Source: Bacillus sp. AFS055030 (lineage in GTDB: Bacteria > Bacillota > Bacilli > Bacillales > Bacillaceae_G). Taken from it: a DNA stretch of 64,000 bases. The stretch's first letter is position 1. Each line of letters starts with the position of its first letter. Below are positions 29,384-37,761 of the stretch, piece by piece. The position numbers and the translations under genes were made by a program. The stretch is taken from the NCBI RefSeq assembly GCF_002574545.1, contig NZ_NUGT01000019.1:46945-110944 (forward strand), given 5' to 3'. A model generated the notes under the pieces. It was not told the DNA's origin, did no database searches, and saw nothing but the letters and a program-made list of their open reading frames with translations.

Positions 29384-29422
29384 AATGACTCTTTCCTTTA
29401 TTTACTAAAGGAAAGAGTCATT
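29384..29422 (+). terminator. 17-bp perfect hairpin after glpX
   Basis: AATGACTCTTTCCTTTA/TAAAGGAAAGAGTCATT with loop TTTAC. No long T run follows on either side, so it may act as a weak or two-way terminator or as an mRNA end stabiliser. Confidence 0.65.
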
Positions 29423-29561
29423 AAATAGTTTAGTCGAAAAATAGTTGGCATAAAAAACTCTTTCGAATTATAATCTCAATAGATAGTAAACCTATTAATT
29501 CTAATTACTTAGAATATTTTTAGGGGAAAAGGTTACACTAAAGAGTAATACTTTATGTAAG

Positions 29562-29614
29562 TTTCCTTCAAAAAACCTTCTAAATAACCTTCCGAATTAA
29601 GAAAACCCTAATAT
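29562..29614 (+). promoter_or_regulatory. G-poor, C-containing rho leader (candidate rut)
   Basis: The stretch has repeated CCTTC blocks spaced by A-rich runs and only a few Gs, directly upstream of rho. Such unstructured C-containing RNA is the type of site Rho binds, and rho is autoregulated in B. subtilis. Confidence 0.35.
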
Positions 29615-29647
29615 GAATGAACGAATAAAAGTAAAGAGTGGTGTTAT

Positions 29648-30922
29648 ATGAGTTTAACAATCTCTGCATTAGAAAACATGAAATTAAAAGATTTATATGA
29701 ACATGCGAAGGTAATGAAAATTTCGTATTACAGCAAATTAACGAAAAAAGAACTTATTTTTGCAATCCTTAAAGCGCAAGCGGAAAAGGATGGATTAATG
29801 TTCATGGAAGGTGTACTAGAAATTATCCCTTCAGAAGGGTATGGATTCTTACGTCCGATTAATTATTCACCAAGTTCAGAAGATATTTATATTTCTGCAT
29901 CTCAAATTCGTCGTTTTGACATGCGAAATGGTGATAAGGTTTCTGGAAAGGTACGTCCGCCTAAGGAAAATGAAAGATACTTTGGTCTTCTTCAAGTAGA
30001 AGCAGTAAATGGAGATGATCCAGAGAATGCTAAAGAACGAGTTCACTTCCCGGGATTAACTGCATTATATCCAAATAGACAAATGAAGCTCGAAACATCT
30101 CCTGCTAAGTTTTCTACAAGAATTATTGATATGATTGCCCCAGTAGGATTTGGTCAACGTGGTTTAATCGTTGCTCCTCCAAAAGCCGGTAAGACAGAAT
30201 TATTAAAAGAAATTGCAAATAGCATCACAACAAATCATCCTGAAGCTGAACTAATTGTATTATTAATTGATGAGCGTCCAGAAGAGGTAACGGACATTGA
30301 ACGATCTGTAAAAGGTGATGTTGTAAGTTCAACGTTTGATGAAACGCCTGATAGTCATATAAAGGTTGCTGAATTAGTATTAGAGCGTGCTATGAGACTA
30401 GTTGAGCACAAGAAAGATGTCATTATTTTAATGGATAGTATTACTAGGTTAGCTCGTGCGTATAATTTAGTTATTCCACCAAGTGGCCGTACATTATCAG
30501 GTGGTATTGATCCTGCTGCGTTCCATAGACCAAAACGATTCTTCGGTGCTGCACGTAATATCGAAGAAGGTGGAAGTTTAACGATTTTAGCAACGGCTCT
30601 AATCGACACTGGCTCACGTATGGATGATGTTATTTATGAGGAATTCAAAGGTACTGGTAATATGGAGCTTCATTTAGACCGTTCATTAGCTGAACGTCGT
30701 ATCTTCCCAGCAATTGACATCCGTCGTTCTGGAACGCGTAAAGAAGATCTATTAATACCAAAAGATCATCTGGACAAGCTATGGTTAATGAGAAAAACAA
30801 TGTCAGATATTCCAGACTTTGTTGAACGTTATTTCAGAATGCTTCGTCAAACGAAAACAAATGAAGATTTCTTCAATACAATGACTGAAGAAAGTAGAAA
30901 AACGCCAGTCTCTAATAAATAG
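29648..30922 (+). CDS. rho: Transcription termination factor Rho
   Basis: A 424-residue hexameric RNA-dependent ATPase. The N-terminal helical domain ([16 protein letters not shown]) and the RNA-binding cold-shock-like fold ([20 protein letters not shown], near 62-81) precede the ATPase core with the Walker A site [10 protein letters not shown] at about residue 178-187, Walker [14 protein letters not shown] and the Q-loop/R-loop region [20 protein letters not shown]. The ATG at 29648 has only a weak GTGGTG-type ribosome binding site. Bacillus Rho proteins lack long insertion domains and this one is the same. Confidence 0.97.
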   Translation: MSLTISALENMKLKDLYEHAKVMKISYYSKLTKKELIFAILKAQAEKDGLMFMEGVLEIIPSEGYGFLRPINYSPSSEDIYISASQIRRFDMRNGDKVSGKVRPPKENERYFGLLQVEAVNGDDPENAKERVHFPGLTALYPNRQMKLETSPAKFSTRIIDMIAPVGFGQRGLIVAPPKAGKTELLKEIANSITTNHPEAELIVLLIDERPEEVTDIERSVKGDVVSSTFDETPDSHIKVAELVLERAMRLVEHKKDVIILMDSITRLARAYNLVIPPSGRTLSGGIDPAAFHRPKRFFGAARNIEEGGSLTILATALIDTGSRMDDVIYEEFKGTGNMELHLDRSLAERRIFPAIDIRRSGTRKEDLLIPKDHLDKLWLMRKTMSDIPDFVERYFRMLRQTKTNEDFFNTMTEESRKTPVSNK

Positions 30923-30959
30923 TTGGAAGATATAAGCAGTCTGAAAGAGAAATAGTGGG

Positions 30960-30988
30960 TTGCATTCTCCCGGGTTAGTTGCTATAAT
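30960..30988 (+). promoter_or_regulatory. rpmE promoter
   Basis: TTGCAT (30960-30965), 17-base spacer, extended -10 TGC-TATAAT (30980-30988). A small inverted repeat ATTTCA/TGAAAT follows near the start site. Confidence 0.75.
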
Positions 30989-31081
30989 TTCATTTGTATG
31001 TGAAATGTAAATTATGTGGTATACACATGGTTTCTTATAACTCTGATTTCAAGGATTTCAGGGCGGAAGGAGATGAAAAAC

Positions 31082-31327
31082 ATGAAAGCGAATATTCATC
31101 CTAATTACAAGAAAGTAGTGTTTATGGATATTAACACTGGTTTCAAATTCTTAAGCGGATCAACAAAATATTCTAACGAAACAATTGAATGGGAAGATGG
31201 CGAAACTTACCCTCTAATCAAAGTTGAGGTTTCTTCTGATTCTCACCCATTCTACACTGGACGTCAGAAATTTGCTAACGCTGCAGGACGTGTTGAACGT
31301 TTCAACAAAAAATACGGCCTTAAGTAA
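31082..31327 (+). CDS. rpmE2: 50S ribosomal protein L31, type B
   Basis: An 81-residue L31 of the zinc-independent type: the CxxC pair of the zinc form is absent, replaced by [17 protein letters not shown] and the longer [24 protein letters not shown] core; the C-terminal [14 protein letters not shown] is conserved. The start is ATG at 31082 with AAGGAG 9 bases before it; the ATG at 31073 touches that site. It occupies the position beside rho that holds the zinc-binding L31 in B. subtilis. A good promoter lies upstream and a strong terminator downstream, so it is an independent unit. Confidence 0.94.
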   Translation: MKANIHPNYKKVVFMDINTGFKFLSGSTKYSNETIEWEDGETYPLIKVEVSSDSHPFYTGRQKFANAAGRVERFNKKYGLK

Positions 31328-31335
31328 TATTGATG

Positions 31336-31376
31336 AAAAGCAGGCGGGTTATTGCTACTTTGCCTGCTTTTTTTAC
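31336..31376 (+). terminator. Intrinsic terminator after rpmE
   Basis: Perfect AAAAGCAGGC/GCCTGCTTTT arms followed by a T run. Confidence 0.93.
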
Positions 31377-31535
31377 GCATTTATAGTCACATAACATACT
31401 AGTTTAATTCAATTTAGTGAATTTTTATATAAATAGTCATGATACTTATACGAATGATATTACTGCTGAATTAACCGGCGTTTAAAATAAATAATAAACA
31501 AGTCTTTGTACTGATATAGAAAGGTGAGACACATA

Positions 31536-32150
31536 ATGTTCTTTATGATGAAAAAAAATGGTTGGATTGAAATGATTTGCGGAAGTATGTTTTCTGGAAA
31601 ATCAGAGGAACTAATTCGCCGTGTTCGTCGTACGCAGTTTGCCAAGCAAAGTTGTGTTACATTCAAGCCATCAATTGATAATCGATACAGTGAAGTAGAA
31701 GTGGTGTCTCACACAGGTATGAAAGTACCTGCATATGCAGTAACACACTCATCACATATTCTTAAGTACGTTACAGAAGAAGTTGAAGTAGTTGCAATTG
31801 ACGAGATTCAATTCTTCGATGATGAAATAGTTTTAGTTGTTCAACAACTTGCGAACTCTGGAAAACGGGTCATTTGTGCAGGTTTAGACCAGGACTTTAG
31901 AGGCTTACCATTTGGTAAAGTTCCTGAAATATTATCAATTGCAGAACATGTAACGAAATTAAACGCAGTTTGTGCTTCATGCGGATCACCTGCAAGTAGA
32001 ACGCAAAGATTGATAAATGGTAAACCAGCTTTTTATGAAGATCCTATTATTTTAGTAGGTGCATCTGAATCTTACGAACCAAGATGTCGCCACTGTCACG
32101 AAGTACCAACGAAAACAATTCAACCAGCACTTCAAAGTCAGAACGATTAA
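31536..32150 (+). CDS. tdk: Thymidine kinase
   Basis: A 204-residue type II thymidine kinase that phosphorylates thymidine with ATP in the salvage pathway. The P-loop [19 protein letters not shown] lies at about residues 14-32, the DEIQFFDD Walker B-like site near 88-95, and [12 protein letters not shown] near 112-123. A structural zinc is held by CASCGS and CRHC in the C-terminal lasso. The start is ATG at 31536, with AAAGGTGA 8 bases upstream; the GTG at 31524 lies inside that site. It is followed by a two-part hairpin terminator. Confidence 0.96.
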   Translation: MFFMMKKNGWIEMICGSMFSGKSEELIRRVRRTQFAKQSCVTFKPSIDNRYSEVEVVSHTGMKVPAYAVTHSSHILKYVTEEVEVVAIDEIQFFDDEIVLVVQQLANSGKRVICAGLDQDFRGLPFGKVPEILSIAEHVTKLNAVCASCGSPASRTQRLINGKPAFYEDPIILVGASESYEPRCRHCHEVPTKTIQPALQSQND

Positions 32151-32203
32151 TTTCACAGTAGGTTGAAAATTAGCTATTTAGACCATATACTTAGAAATGT
32201 GGA

Positions 32204-32242
32204 GAAAGCTCGCCCAGCTCTTATCGAAGAGCTAGCTTTTTG
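32204..32242 (+). terminator. Terminator after tdk
   Basis: AAAGCT..AGCTCTT ATCG AAGAGCTAGCTTTTT, a nested stem with an internal bulge on the left arm. Confidence 0.75.
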
Positions 32243-32303
32243 AACTGGACAGTAATAATTGTGGATAAAGTGTTATTTGCGCTTTTCCTTAGAATTTAAA
32301 ATG

Positions 32304-32330
32304 AAAGAAGCGATTTAGAATCGCTTCTTT
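32304..32330. repeat. Perfect 12-bp inverted repeat before prfA
   Basis: AAAGAAGCGATT/AATCGCTTCTTT with a TAG loop, 39 bases upstream of prfA. No T run of length follows, so it may be an operator-like site or a leader hairpin as much as a terminator. Confidence 0.55.
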
Positions 32331-32369
32331 CGATATATATTTAAGACGAAAATGTCGAGGTGAAAAATT

Positions 32370-33437
32370 ATGTTTGATCGATTACAAGCTGTAGAGGATC
32401 GCTATGATAGATTAAACGATTTACTTAGTGACCCGGAAATTATAAATGATTCGAAAAAGTTACGAGAATACTCAAAAGAACAATCAGACATACAAGAAAC
32501 AGTTGATGTATACCGTCAATATAAATCAGTTAAAGAACAAATTAAAGATGCAAAAGCTATGCTTGAAGAGAAGCTTGATGCTGATATGCGCGAAATGGTC
32601 AAAGAAGAATTAAATGATTTGGAAAACGAATCAAAGGATTTAGAAGAACGTTTAAAAATCCTTTTAATTCCAAAAGACCCTAACGATGATAAAAACGTTA
32701 TCGTTGAAATTCGTGGTGCTGCGGGAGGAGACGAAGCTGCATTATTTGCTGCTACGTTATACCGTATGTACAGCCGTTATGCCGAGGTCAATGGATGGAA
32801 AACAGAAATCATTGAAGGTAACTATACAGAGCTAGGTGGCTTTAAAGAGGTTATCTTTATGATAAATGGTAAAGGTGCGTATTCAAAACTAAAATTTGAA
32901 AATGGTGCACACCGTGTTCAACGTGTTCCTGAAACAGAATCAGGAGGACGAATTCATACTTCAACTGCAACTGTAGCAGTGTTACCAGAAGCTGAAGAAG
33001 TTGAAATTGAAATTCATGAAAAAGATATTCGTGTAGATACATTTGCTTCAAGTGGTCCTGGTGGACAATCAGTAAATACAACGATGTCTGCGGTACGTTT
33101 AACCCATATTCCGACAAATACAGTTGTATCATGTCAGGATGAAAAATCACAAATTAAGAATAAAGAAAAAGCGATGAAGGTTCTTCGTGCTAGGGTTTAT
33201 GATAAATTCCAAAGAGAAGTACAAGCAGAATACGATCAAAACCGTAAGCAAGCAGTAGGTACAGGTGACCGTTCAGAACGTATCCGTACTTATAATTACC
33301 CACAAAACCGTGTAACTGACCACCGTATTGGATTAACTATTCAAAAGCTTGATCAAATCGTTGAAGGTAAAATCGACGAAATTATTAATGCGTTAATTAT
33401 GGATGATCAAGCAAGACGAATGGAACAAAGTCAATAA
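32370..33437 (+). CDS. prfA: Peptide chain release factor 1
   Basis: A 355-residue release factor that reads UAA and UAG and triggers peptide release. The codon-recognition tripeptide (PET, in [13 protein letters not shown]) lies near residue 187, and the catalytic GGQ is in [17 protein letters not shown] near 230, the glutamine that PrmC methylates. The helical N-terminal domain (1-100) is complete. The ATG follows GAGGTGAAA. The stop TAA shares one base with the start of prmC, so the factor and its methylase are coupled. Confidence 0.98.
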   Translation: MFDRLQAVEDRYDRLNDLLSDPEIINDSKKLREYSKEQSDIQETVDVYRQYKSVKEQIKDAKAMLEEKLDADMREMVKEELNDLENESKDLEERLKILLIPKDPNDDKNVIVEIRGAAGGDEAALFAATLYRMYSRYAEVNGWKTEIIEGNYTELGGFKEVIFMINGKGAYSKLKFENGAHRVQRVPETESGGRIHTSTATVAVLPEAEEVEIEIHEKDIRVDTFASSGPGGQSVNTTMSAVRLTHIPTNTVVSCQDEKSQIKNKEKAMKVLRARVYDKFQREVQAEYDQNRKQAVGTGDRSERIRTYNYPQNRVTDHRIGLTIQKLDQIVEGKIDEIINALIMDDQARRMEQSQ

Positions 33438-34297
33438 TGACAACTAAGATATATGAAGCCCTAAAATGGGCTTCTTCTTTTTTACAAGAACACGGTCGTG
33501 ATGTAAATGTGGGTGAAATTGTATTAAAACATCTTTTAGACTACAATCGAACAGAATTACTGATAAATATGAGAGAAGAGTTAGATGAAAAGCATTGGAT
33601 ACAGTTTCAAGGATTAGTTCAAAAGCACATAGGTGGCCAACCAATTCAATATTTAATAGGGTATGAATACTTTTATGGTCGAAAGTTCTTCGTTAATGAA
33701 GAAGTACTAATTCCAAGACCAGAAACAGAAGAGTTAGTGGAAGGTGTGCTTCAACGTATCCAAAAGCATTGGGAGGATTCAGACCATCTTGAGCTAGTAG
33801 ATGTAGGAACAGGTAGTGGGGCAATTGCAATCTCGCTAGCGCTTGAAAATAAACAATTAACAGTTCATACAGTTGATATTGCAGAAGAATCTATCCAAGT
33901 TGCTAAACGAAATGCTCAAGAGTTACAGGCAAATGTCCACTTTATACACAATGATTTACTGAATTACTTTATTGAAGAAAACAGGAAAGTTGATATTGTT
34001 GTATCAAATCCACCATATATTCCGTATGAGGATTGGTTGGGTTTAGATGACGTAGTTAAGGATCACGAACCATACCGTGCTTTAGTAGGTGGGGAAGATG
34101 GTCTAGATTTTTATCGTCGCTTTGCAAATGACTTGCCTAAAGTATTAAAAGAAAAATCACTCGTTGCATTTGAAGTTGGAGTCAATCAAGGTGAATCAGT
34201 TGCAAATATTTTAAGAGAAGCGTATCCGAATTCAAATGTTGAAGTTGTTTTCGATATAAATGGCAAAGACCGTATGGTTTATATGGTAAATGGTTAG
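33437..34297 (+). CDS. prmC: Release factor glutamine methyltransferase PrmC
   Basis: A 286-residue SAM-dependent enzyme that methylates the GGQ glutamine of release factors. Motif I is VDVGTGSGAIAISLAL near residues 121-136 and the catalytic NPPY is in VSNPPYIPYEDW near 190-201. The N-terminal helical part (1-90), with RTELLINMRE, fits PrmC. The start codon overlaps the prfA stop as TAATG. A terminator follows, then the ATP-grasp pair that separates this gene from spoIIR; in B. subtilis spoIIR follows closely. Confidence 0.95.
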   Translation: MTTKIYEALKWASSFLQEHGRDVNVGEIVLKHLLDYNRTELLINMREELDEKHWIQFQGLVQKHIGGQPIQYLIGYEYFYGRKFFVNEEVLIPRPETEELVEGVLQRIQKHWEDSDHLELVDVGTGSGAIAISLALENKQLTVHTVDIAEESIQVAKRNAQELQANVHFIHNDLLNYFIEENRKVDIVVSNPPYIPYEDWLGLDDVVKDHEPYRALVGGEDGLDFYRRFANDLPKVLKEKSLVAFEVGVNQGESVANILREAYPNSNVEVVFDINGKDRMVYMVNG

Positions 34298-34307
34298 TTT
34301 GAATAGT

Positions 34308-34361
34308 GAATCGTATTGATGTTGACTACAAAAAGTCCATGTATTACGATTCTTTTTTTTG
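34308..34361 (+). terminator. Terminator after prmC
   Basis: GAATCGTA...TACGATTC with a long loop that can fold further, then eight Ts. Confidence 0.8.
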
Positions 34362-34433
34362 TGTTAAAGTTGTAAAAGATGAAGAAAATATCTATCAATA
34401 AAAACAAAAACATTACGAAAGAAGATACTTAGA

Positions 34434-35339
34434 ATGAAAAAGTTTAAAGGTTGGATTGTATTTAATGGTCATATTACAGCTACAAAATTTACCGAACTTT
34501 TCGAATGGTTACGAGATACAGCAATTGCAAAAGGAATAGATGTTACTTTAGTTAAACATTATGAACTGATCCCAGTAATCGAAAAAGGTCAGTCTATTTT
34601 AAAAGGAAAATATGCGAATGAGAAACCCGATTTTGTCATTTTTTGGGACAAGGATGTTCATTTAGCAAGGCATTTAGAAAATATGGGGTTAAAATTATAT
34701 AATTCAGCAAGAACGATTGAGATCTGTGATGATAAGGCTTTAACTTTTCAGGCATTATCGAACTTCGATATTCCTATGCCAAAAACAATTACGGCGCCAC
34801 TGTTATTCCCTAATTGTGATCTAACAAACTATGATTTTTATGATGAAGTGATAGCAGAATTAGGTTTTCCTTTAATTATAAAAGAGTCATTCGGTTCTTT
34901 TGGTAGACAAGTTTATTTAGTTGAGAATAGAGAAGATTTTTTTAAAAAGGTAGACGAACTAAAACACAAGCCTCACGTATATCAAGAGTTTATAGAATCA
35001 AGTAGAGGGACTGATATTCGCATCCAAGTAGTAGGTAATCAAGTAGTAACAGCAGTATTAAGAAAATCAGAATCAGATTTTCGTGCAAATGTTACAAACG
35101 GTGGAAAGATGTATAAGTATGAACCAACTGAGGAACAAATCAATTTAGCACTTAAATGCTCAGAAATATTGGGAGCTGATTTTGCGGGAATTGACTTATT
35201 GTTTGGAGAAGATGGAAAAACATATATATGCGAAGTTAACTCAAACGCACATTTCAAAAATATTTATCTATGTACAGACGTGGACACAACGAAATATATA
35301 ATTGATTATATTATCTGGGACTTGGAGAAAAACATATGA
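34434..35339 (+). CDS. ATP-grasp ligase, RimK-like (first of a pair)
   Basis: A 301-residue ATP-grasp protein of the RimK/LysX type. Residues 1-100 form a preATP-grasp domain. The nucleotide lysine region is FPLIIKESFGSFGRQVYLV near 144-162, GTDIRIQVVGNQVVTAVLRK near 187-206 carries the conserved DxR, and the metal-binding end ADFAGIDLLF...ICEVNSNAHF near 245-272 keeps the E-x-N pair. Such enzymes join an amino acid (often glutamate or lysine) to a carboxylate through an acyl-phosphate. The product is unknown. The next ATP-grasp gene overlaps it by 4 bases (ATGA). The ribosome binding site is weak (GAAAGAAGAT). Confidence 0.85.
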   Translation: MKKFKGWIVFNGHITATKFTELFEWLRDTAIAKGIDVTLVKHYELIPVIEKGQSILKGKYANEKPDFVIFWDKDVHLARHLENMGLKLYNSARTIEICDDKALTFQALSNFDIPMPKTITAPLLFPNCDLTNYDFYDEVIAELGFPLIIKESFGSFGRQVYLVENREDFFKKVDELKHKPHVYQEFIESSRGTDIRIQVVGNQVVTAVLRKSESDFRANVTNGGKMYKYEPTEEQINLALKCSEILGADFAGIDLLFGEDGKTYICEVNSNAHFKNIYLCTDVDTTKYIIDYIIWDLEKNI

Positions 35340-36190
35340 TTGGTTGGCTAATCTATTCAGAAGTAGATGCAGAAAAAAACAGAACGTATATCGACTGGTT
35401 AGTAAGCAGTGCTTCAAAAAATGGAATTGAGTTAAAGTTAATTTATACTGAACATATCGTAATAGGTGTTCGAAACGGTATTAATATACTTTGCTATGAA
35501 GGTAAGGAATTATGCAAACCGGCTTTTGTCATTATGAGGGCCATATCGCAAATATTATCTTCCCACTTTGAAGAAATGGGAATCAGAACATTTAATAACC
35601 GGGCGATTTCAACGATGGCTAATCATAAGTTTCTAACACATCAGAAGCTTGCAAGTCTAGGTATCCCAATGCTAGACACATTTTATTATAAGAAAAGTAC
35701 AATTATAAAATCTTTAGGTATAGTCCATTTCCCTTGTGTGCTTAAAAATTGCACAGGAAGAGGTGGAAGTGAAGTCTATTTTATAAACAATCAAGAAGAG
35801 CTACTGGAAACCGTGCAGAACTCAAATTTTGATGAATTATTAATTCAAAGCGTTGCAGAACAACTAGGCAAGGATCTAAGAGTTTTCATTATCGGTAAAG
35901 AAATTGTTGCAGCTGTTTTAAGATATTCAGAAAAAGACTTTCGAGCGAATTTTTCACTAGGTGGAAGCGCAATGCTTTACGAACTTTCCAAATATGAAAG
36001 AGAACTTATTCAAAAAATAGTAGATTCCTTTGATTTTGACTTCGTAGGAATTGACTTCATGTTCGACGCAAACAACCAATTGATTCTAAACGAAATAGAG
36101 GATGTAGTAGGGAGTAGAACATTATATACAGTATCAGACATAGATATTGTATCGTTGTATATGGATTATATAAAAAAGCAGATAAAGTGA
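35336..36190 (+). CDS. ATP-grasp ligase, RimK-like (second of a pair)
   Basis: A 284-residue relative of the preceding protein with the same domain order: preATP-grasp (1-95), FPCVLKNCTGRGGSEVYFI near 132-150 (a true GRGG loop), GKDLRVFIIGKEIVAAVLRY near 180-199, and FDFVGIDFMF...LNEIEDVVGSR near 233-262. The final metal motif reads E-I-E where the first protein has E-V-N, so the two may differ in catalysis or one may be regulatory. The start overlaps the upstream stop, meaning the two proteins are made together in equal amounts and may form a complex. No precursor peptide gene is visible beside them. Confidence 0.82.
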   Translation: MIGWLIYSEVDAEKNRTYIDWLVSSASKNGIELKLIYTEHIVIGVRNGINILCYEGKELCKPAFVIMRAISQILSSHFEEMGIRTFNNRAISTMANHKFLTHQKLASLGIPMLDTFYYKKSTIIKSLGIVHFPCVLKNCTGRGGSEVYFINNQEELLETVQNSNFDELLIQSVAEQLGKDLRVFIIGKEIVAAVLRYSEKDFRANFSLGGSAMLYELSKYERELIQKIVDSFDFDFVGIDFMFDANNQLILNEIEDVVGSRTLYTVSDIDIVSLYMDYIKKQIK

Positions 36191-36267
36191 GAATTGAAAA
36201 AATAGAATACTAGTGTTTAAGAAATAACTAATTTGTCTACACTGTTCCTAGAGGGATGGTGGAGAGA

Positions 36268-37068
36268 ATGAAAACTAAAAATAAAACAAATATAACATAT
36301 AAAATTATTTCTTTATTTATCATATTATTGATTAGTTCATCAGTATTAATGCCACTTCGAGATACAAATGCAAAAGGTAATGAAATGGTCGTGATTCCGA
36401 AGAAAGCTGTACGACTAAGAATTCTAGCTAATAGTGATTCTAGTGAAGATCAAGCTCTTAAACGTAAAGTTAGAGATGAAGTTAATGCTCAAATTAATAC
36501 TTGGGTAAAAGATTTAACAACTTTTGAAGAAGGACAAAAGGTTATTAAAAGTCATATACCAGATCTACAAAAAACAGTTGCTCGTGTTATTAAAGAGGAA
36601 GGGTCAAATCAATCATTTACAATTACTTACTCTAAAAAAGTAAAATTCCCTACAAAATTATATGGTAGTTTCTTATATCCTGCTGGTGATTACGAAGCGG
36701 TCTTAATTAAAATTGGTGCAGGTCAAGGTGCAAACTGGTGGTGCGTGTTGTTCCCACCATTATGTTTCCTGGATTTTTCAAACGGTGATGCAACGCTAAG
36801 TAAAGAGTCACTACAATCGCAACAAAAGGTTGATCATGAAACAAAAATCGAAAATGAACCAAAAAAAGAGTTTAAAGAACAAGAAGCATTACGTTTAAGT
36901 GATGATGATTCTCTTGCTACAACAAATAATAAATCATTTTTCGAGGATGATAATGAGTCAAAGAGTAGTGAAGATGCAGTTGTGGCTTCAACTCTACCTG
37001 GTGGAGAACCAAAAGAGGAAATTAAGGTAGAGAGCTTCTTTGTACAAATGTTAAAGCAATTATTTTAG
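36268..37068 (+). CDS. spoIIR: Stage II sporulation protein R (SpoIIR)
   Basis: A 266-residue exported signalling protein made in the forespore that activates SpoIIGA to process pro-SigE in the mother cell. A signal-anchor helix lies near residues 11-30. The conserved core is VRLRILANSDSSEDQALKRK near 47-66 and the C-terminal part of the domain NWWCVLFPPLCFLDFSNGD near 155-173. A long charged tail (about 180-266, rich in Glu, Lys, Ser) extends past the usual domain. The start is ATG at 36268 with AGAGGGATGGTGG upstream; the ATG at 36256 lies inside that stretch. I could not place a clear SigF promoter. Confidence 0.93.
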   Translation: MKTKNKTNITYKIISLFIILLISSSVLMPLRDTNAKGNEMVVIPKKAVRLRILANSDSSEDQALKRKVRDEVNAQINTWVKDLTTFEEGQKVIKSHIPDLQKTVARVIKEEGSNQSFTITYSKKVKFPTKLYGSFLYPAGDYEAVLIKIGAGQGANWWCVLFPPLCFLDFSNGDATLSKESLQSQQKVDHETKIENEPKKEFKEQEALRLSDDDSLATTNNKSFFEDDNESKSSEDAVVASTLPGGEPKEEIKVESFFVQMLKQLF

Positions 37069-37074
37069 TTCTAG

Positions 37075-37125
37075 CAATCTCCCTATGTGCATAAAGTAGT
37101 ACAAGCATACTAGGGAGGTTTTTTT
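37075..37125 (+). terminator. Terminator whose right arm is the next Shine-Dalgarno
   Basis: TCTCCCTA...TAGGGAGG stem followed by TTTTTTT. The GGAGG of the right arm (37114-37118) is also the ribosome binding site of the gene at 37126, with the T run as its spacer. Confidence 0.8.
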
Positions 37126-37584
37126 ATGAAAATACGTTCAGCGATTCAGGAAGATTTTGAAACAATTTTTTCATTCTTAGGACAAGCAGGGTTATCTACA
37201 AATGGACTTGAGGAGCAACAAGAATCTTTTTTCATAATGGAAGATGAGTTTGGGAAAGCACAGGCTGTAATAGGATATGAACAAGATGGAGAAGAAGCGT
37301 TGTTAAGATCACTTGTAGTTGCACCTACCATTTACTCACAGCATATGGTACTCTTTTTACAAAGTGTTCTTGAAAAATTAAAAGAAGAAATGATTAGTAA
37401 AGTATATTTATTAACAAGACAACATGTAGTTCAAGATTTGTTCCTTTTACTAGGTTTTGGGCAAGTTGAACAAGAAAGTGTTTCGAACAGTATTAAAGAA
37501 ATGAAACATTACCAAACTACTATTACGAATGAAGAAGTATTAGTTTATCAAAAAGAACTATACACAAAGTTATCCACGAATTAG
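37126..37584 (+). CDS. GNAT-like acetyltransferase (YwlB position)
   Basis: A 152-residue protein with a GNAT outline: IRSAIQEDFETIFSFL at the start, a central strand ALLRSLVVAP, then VYLLTRQHVVQDLFLLLGF, the usual beta5-alpha4 with the terminal GF turn. The pyrophosphate-binding Q/RxxGxG/A loop after the VVAP strand is degenerate (IYSQHMV), so acetyl-CoA binding may be altered. By position between spoIIR and ywlC it corresponds to B. subtilis ywlB. The ATG lies just after a terminator that contains its ribosome binding site. Function unknown. Confidence 0.72.
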   Translation: MKIRSAIQEDFETIFSFLGQAGLSTNGLEEQQESFFIMEDEFGKAQAVIGYEQDGEEALLRSLVVAPTIYSQHMVLFLQSVLEKLKEEMISKVYLLTRQHVVQDLFLLLGFGQVEQESVSNSIKEMKHYQTTITNEEVLVYQKELYTKLSTN

Positions 37585-37761
37585 CAAGTTTTGTCCACAA
37601 TTTGTGGATAAAACTTGCTTTTCATTCTATAGATAATGTCTAAATTTGTAAAATATACACTATTATTCACTCTAAAGAGAGGTGCAATGTATGGAAACAA
37701 AAATATGGTATGTGGATAATCCTGTGAATAAAGATGAAATTTATCCACAGATTGTGGATGC
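37570..37761. promoter_or_regulatory. DnaA-box cluster at ywlC
   Basis: Four perfect matches to TTATNCACA: 37603-37611 (reverse), 37711-37719 (reverse), 37723-37731 (reverse, TTATTCACA) and 37741-37749 (forward). Three near matches are at 37570, 37591 and 37753. From memory, ywlC is one of the few stable DnaA-binding regions on the B. subtilis chromosome. Confidence 0.75.
37583..37624 (+). terminator. Terminator before ywlC, overlapping DnaA boxes
   Basis: 17-bp stem AGCAAGTTTTGTCCACA/TGTGGATAAAACTTGCT (one G-U pair), then TTTTC. Each arm carries a DnaA-box-like sequence. Confidence 0.75.
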
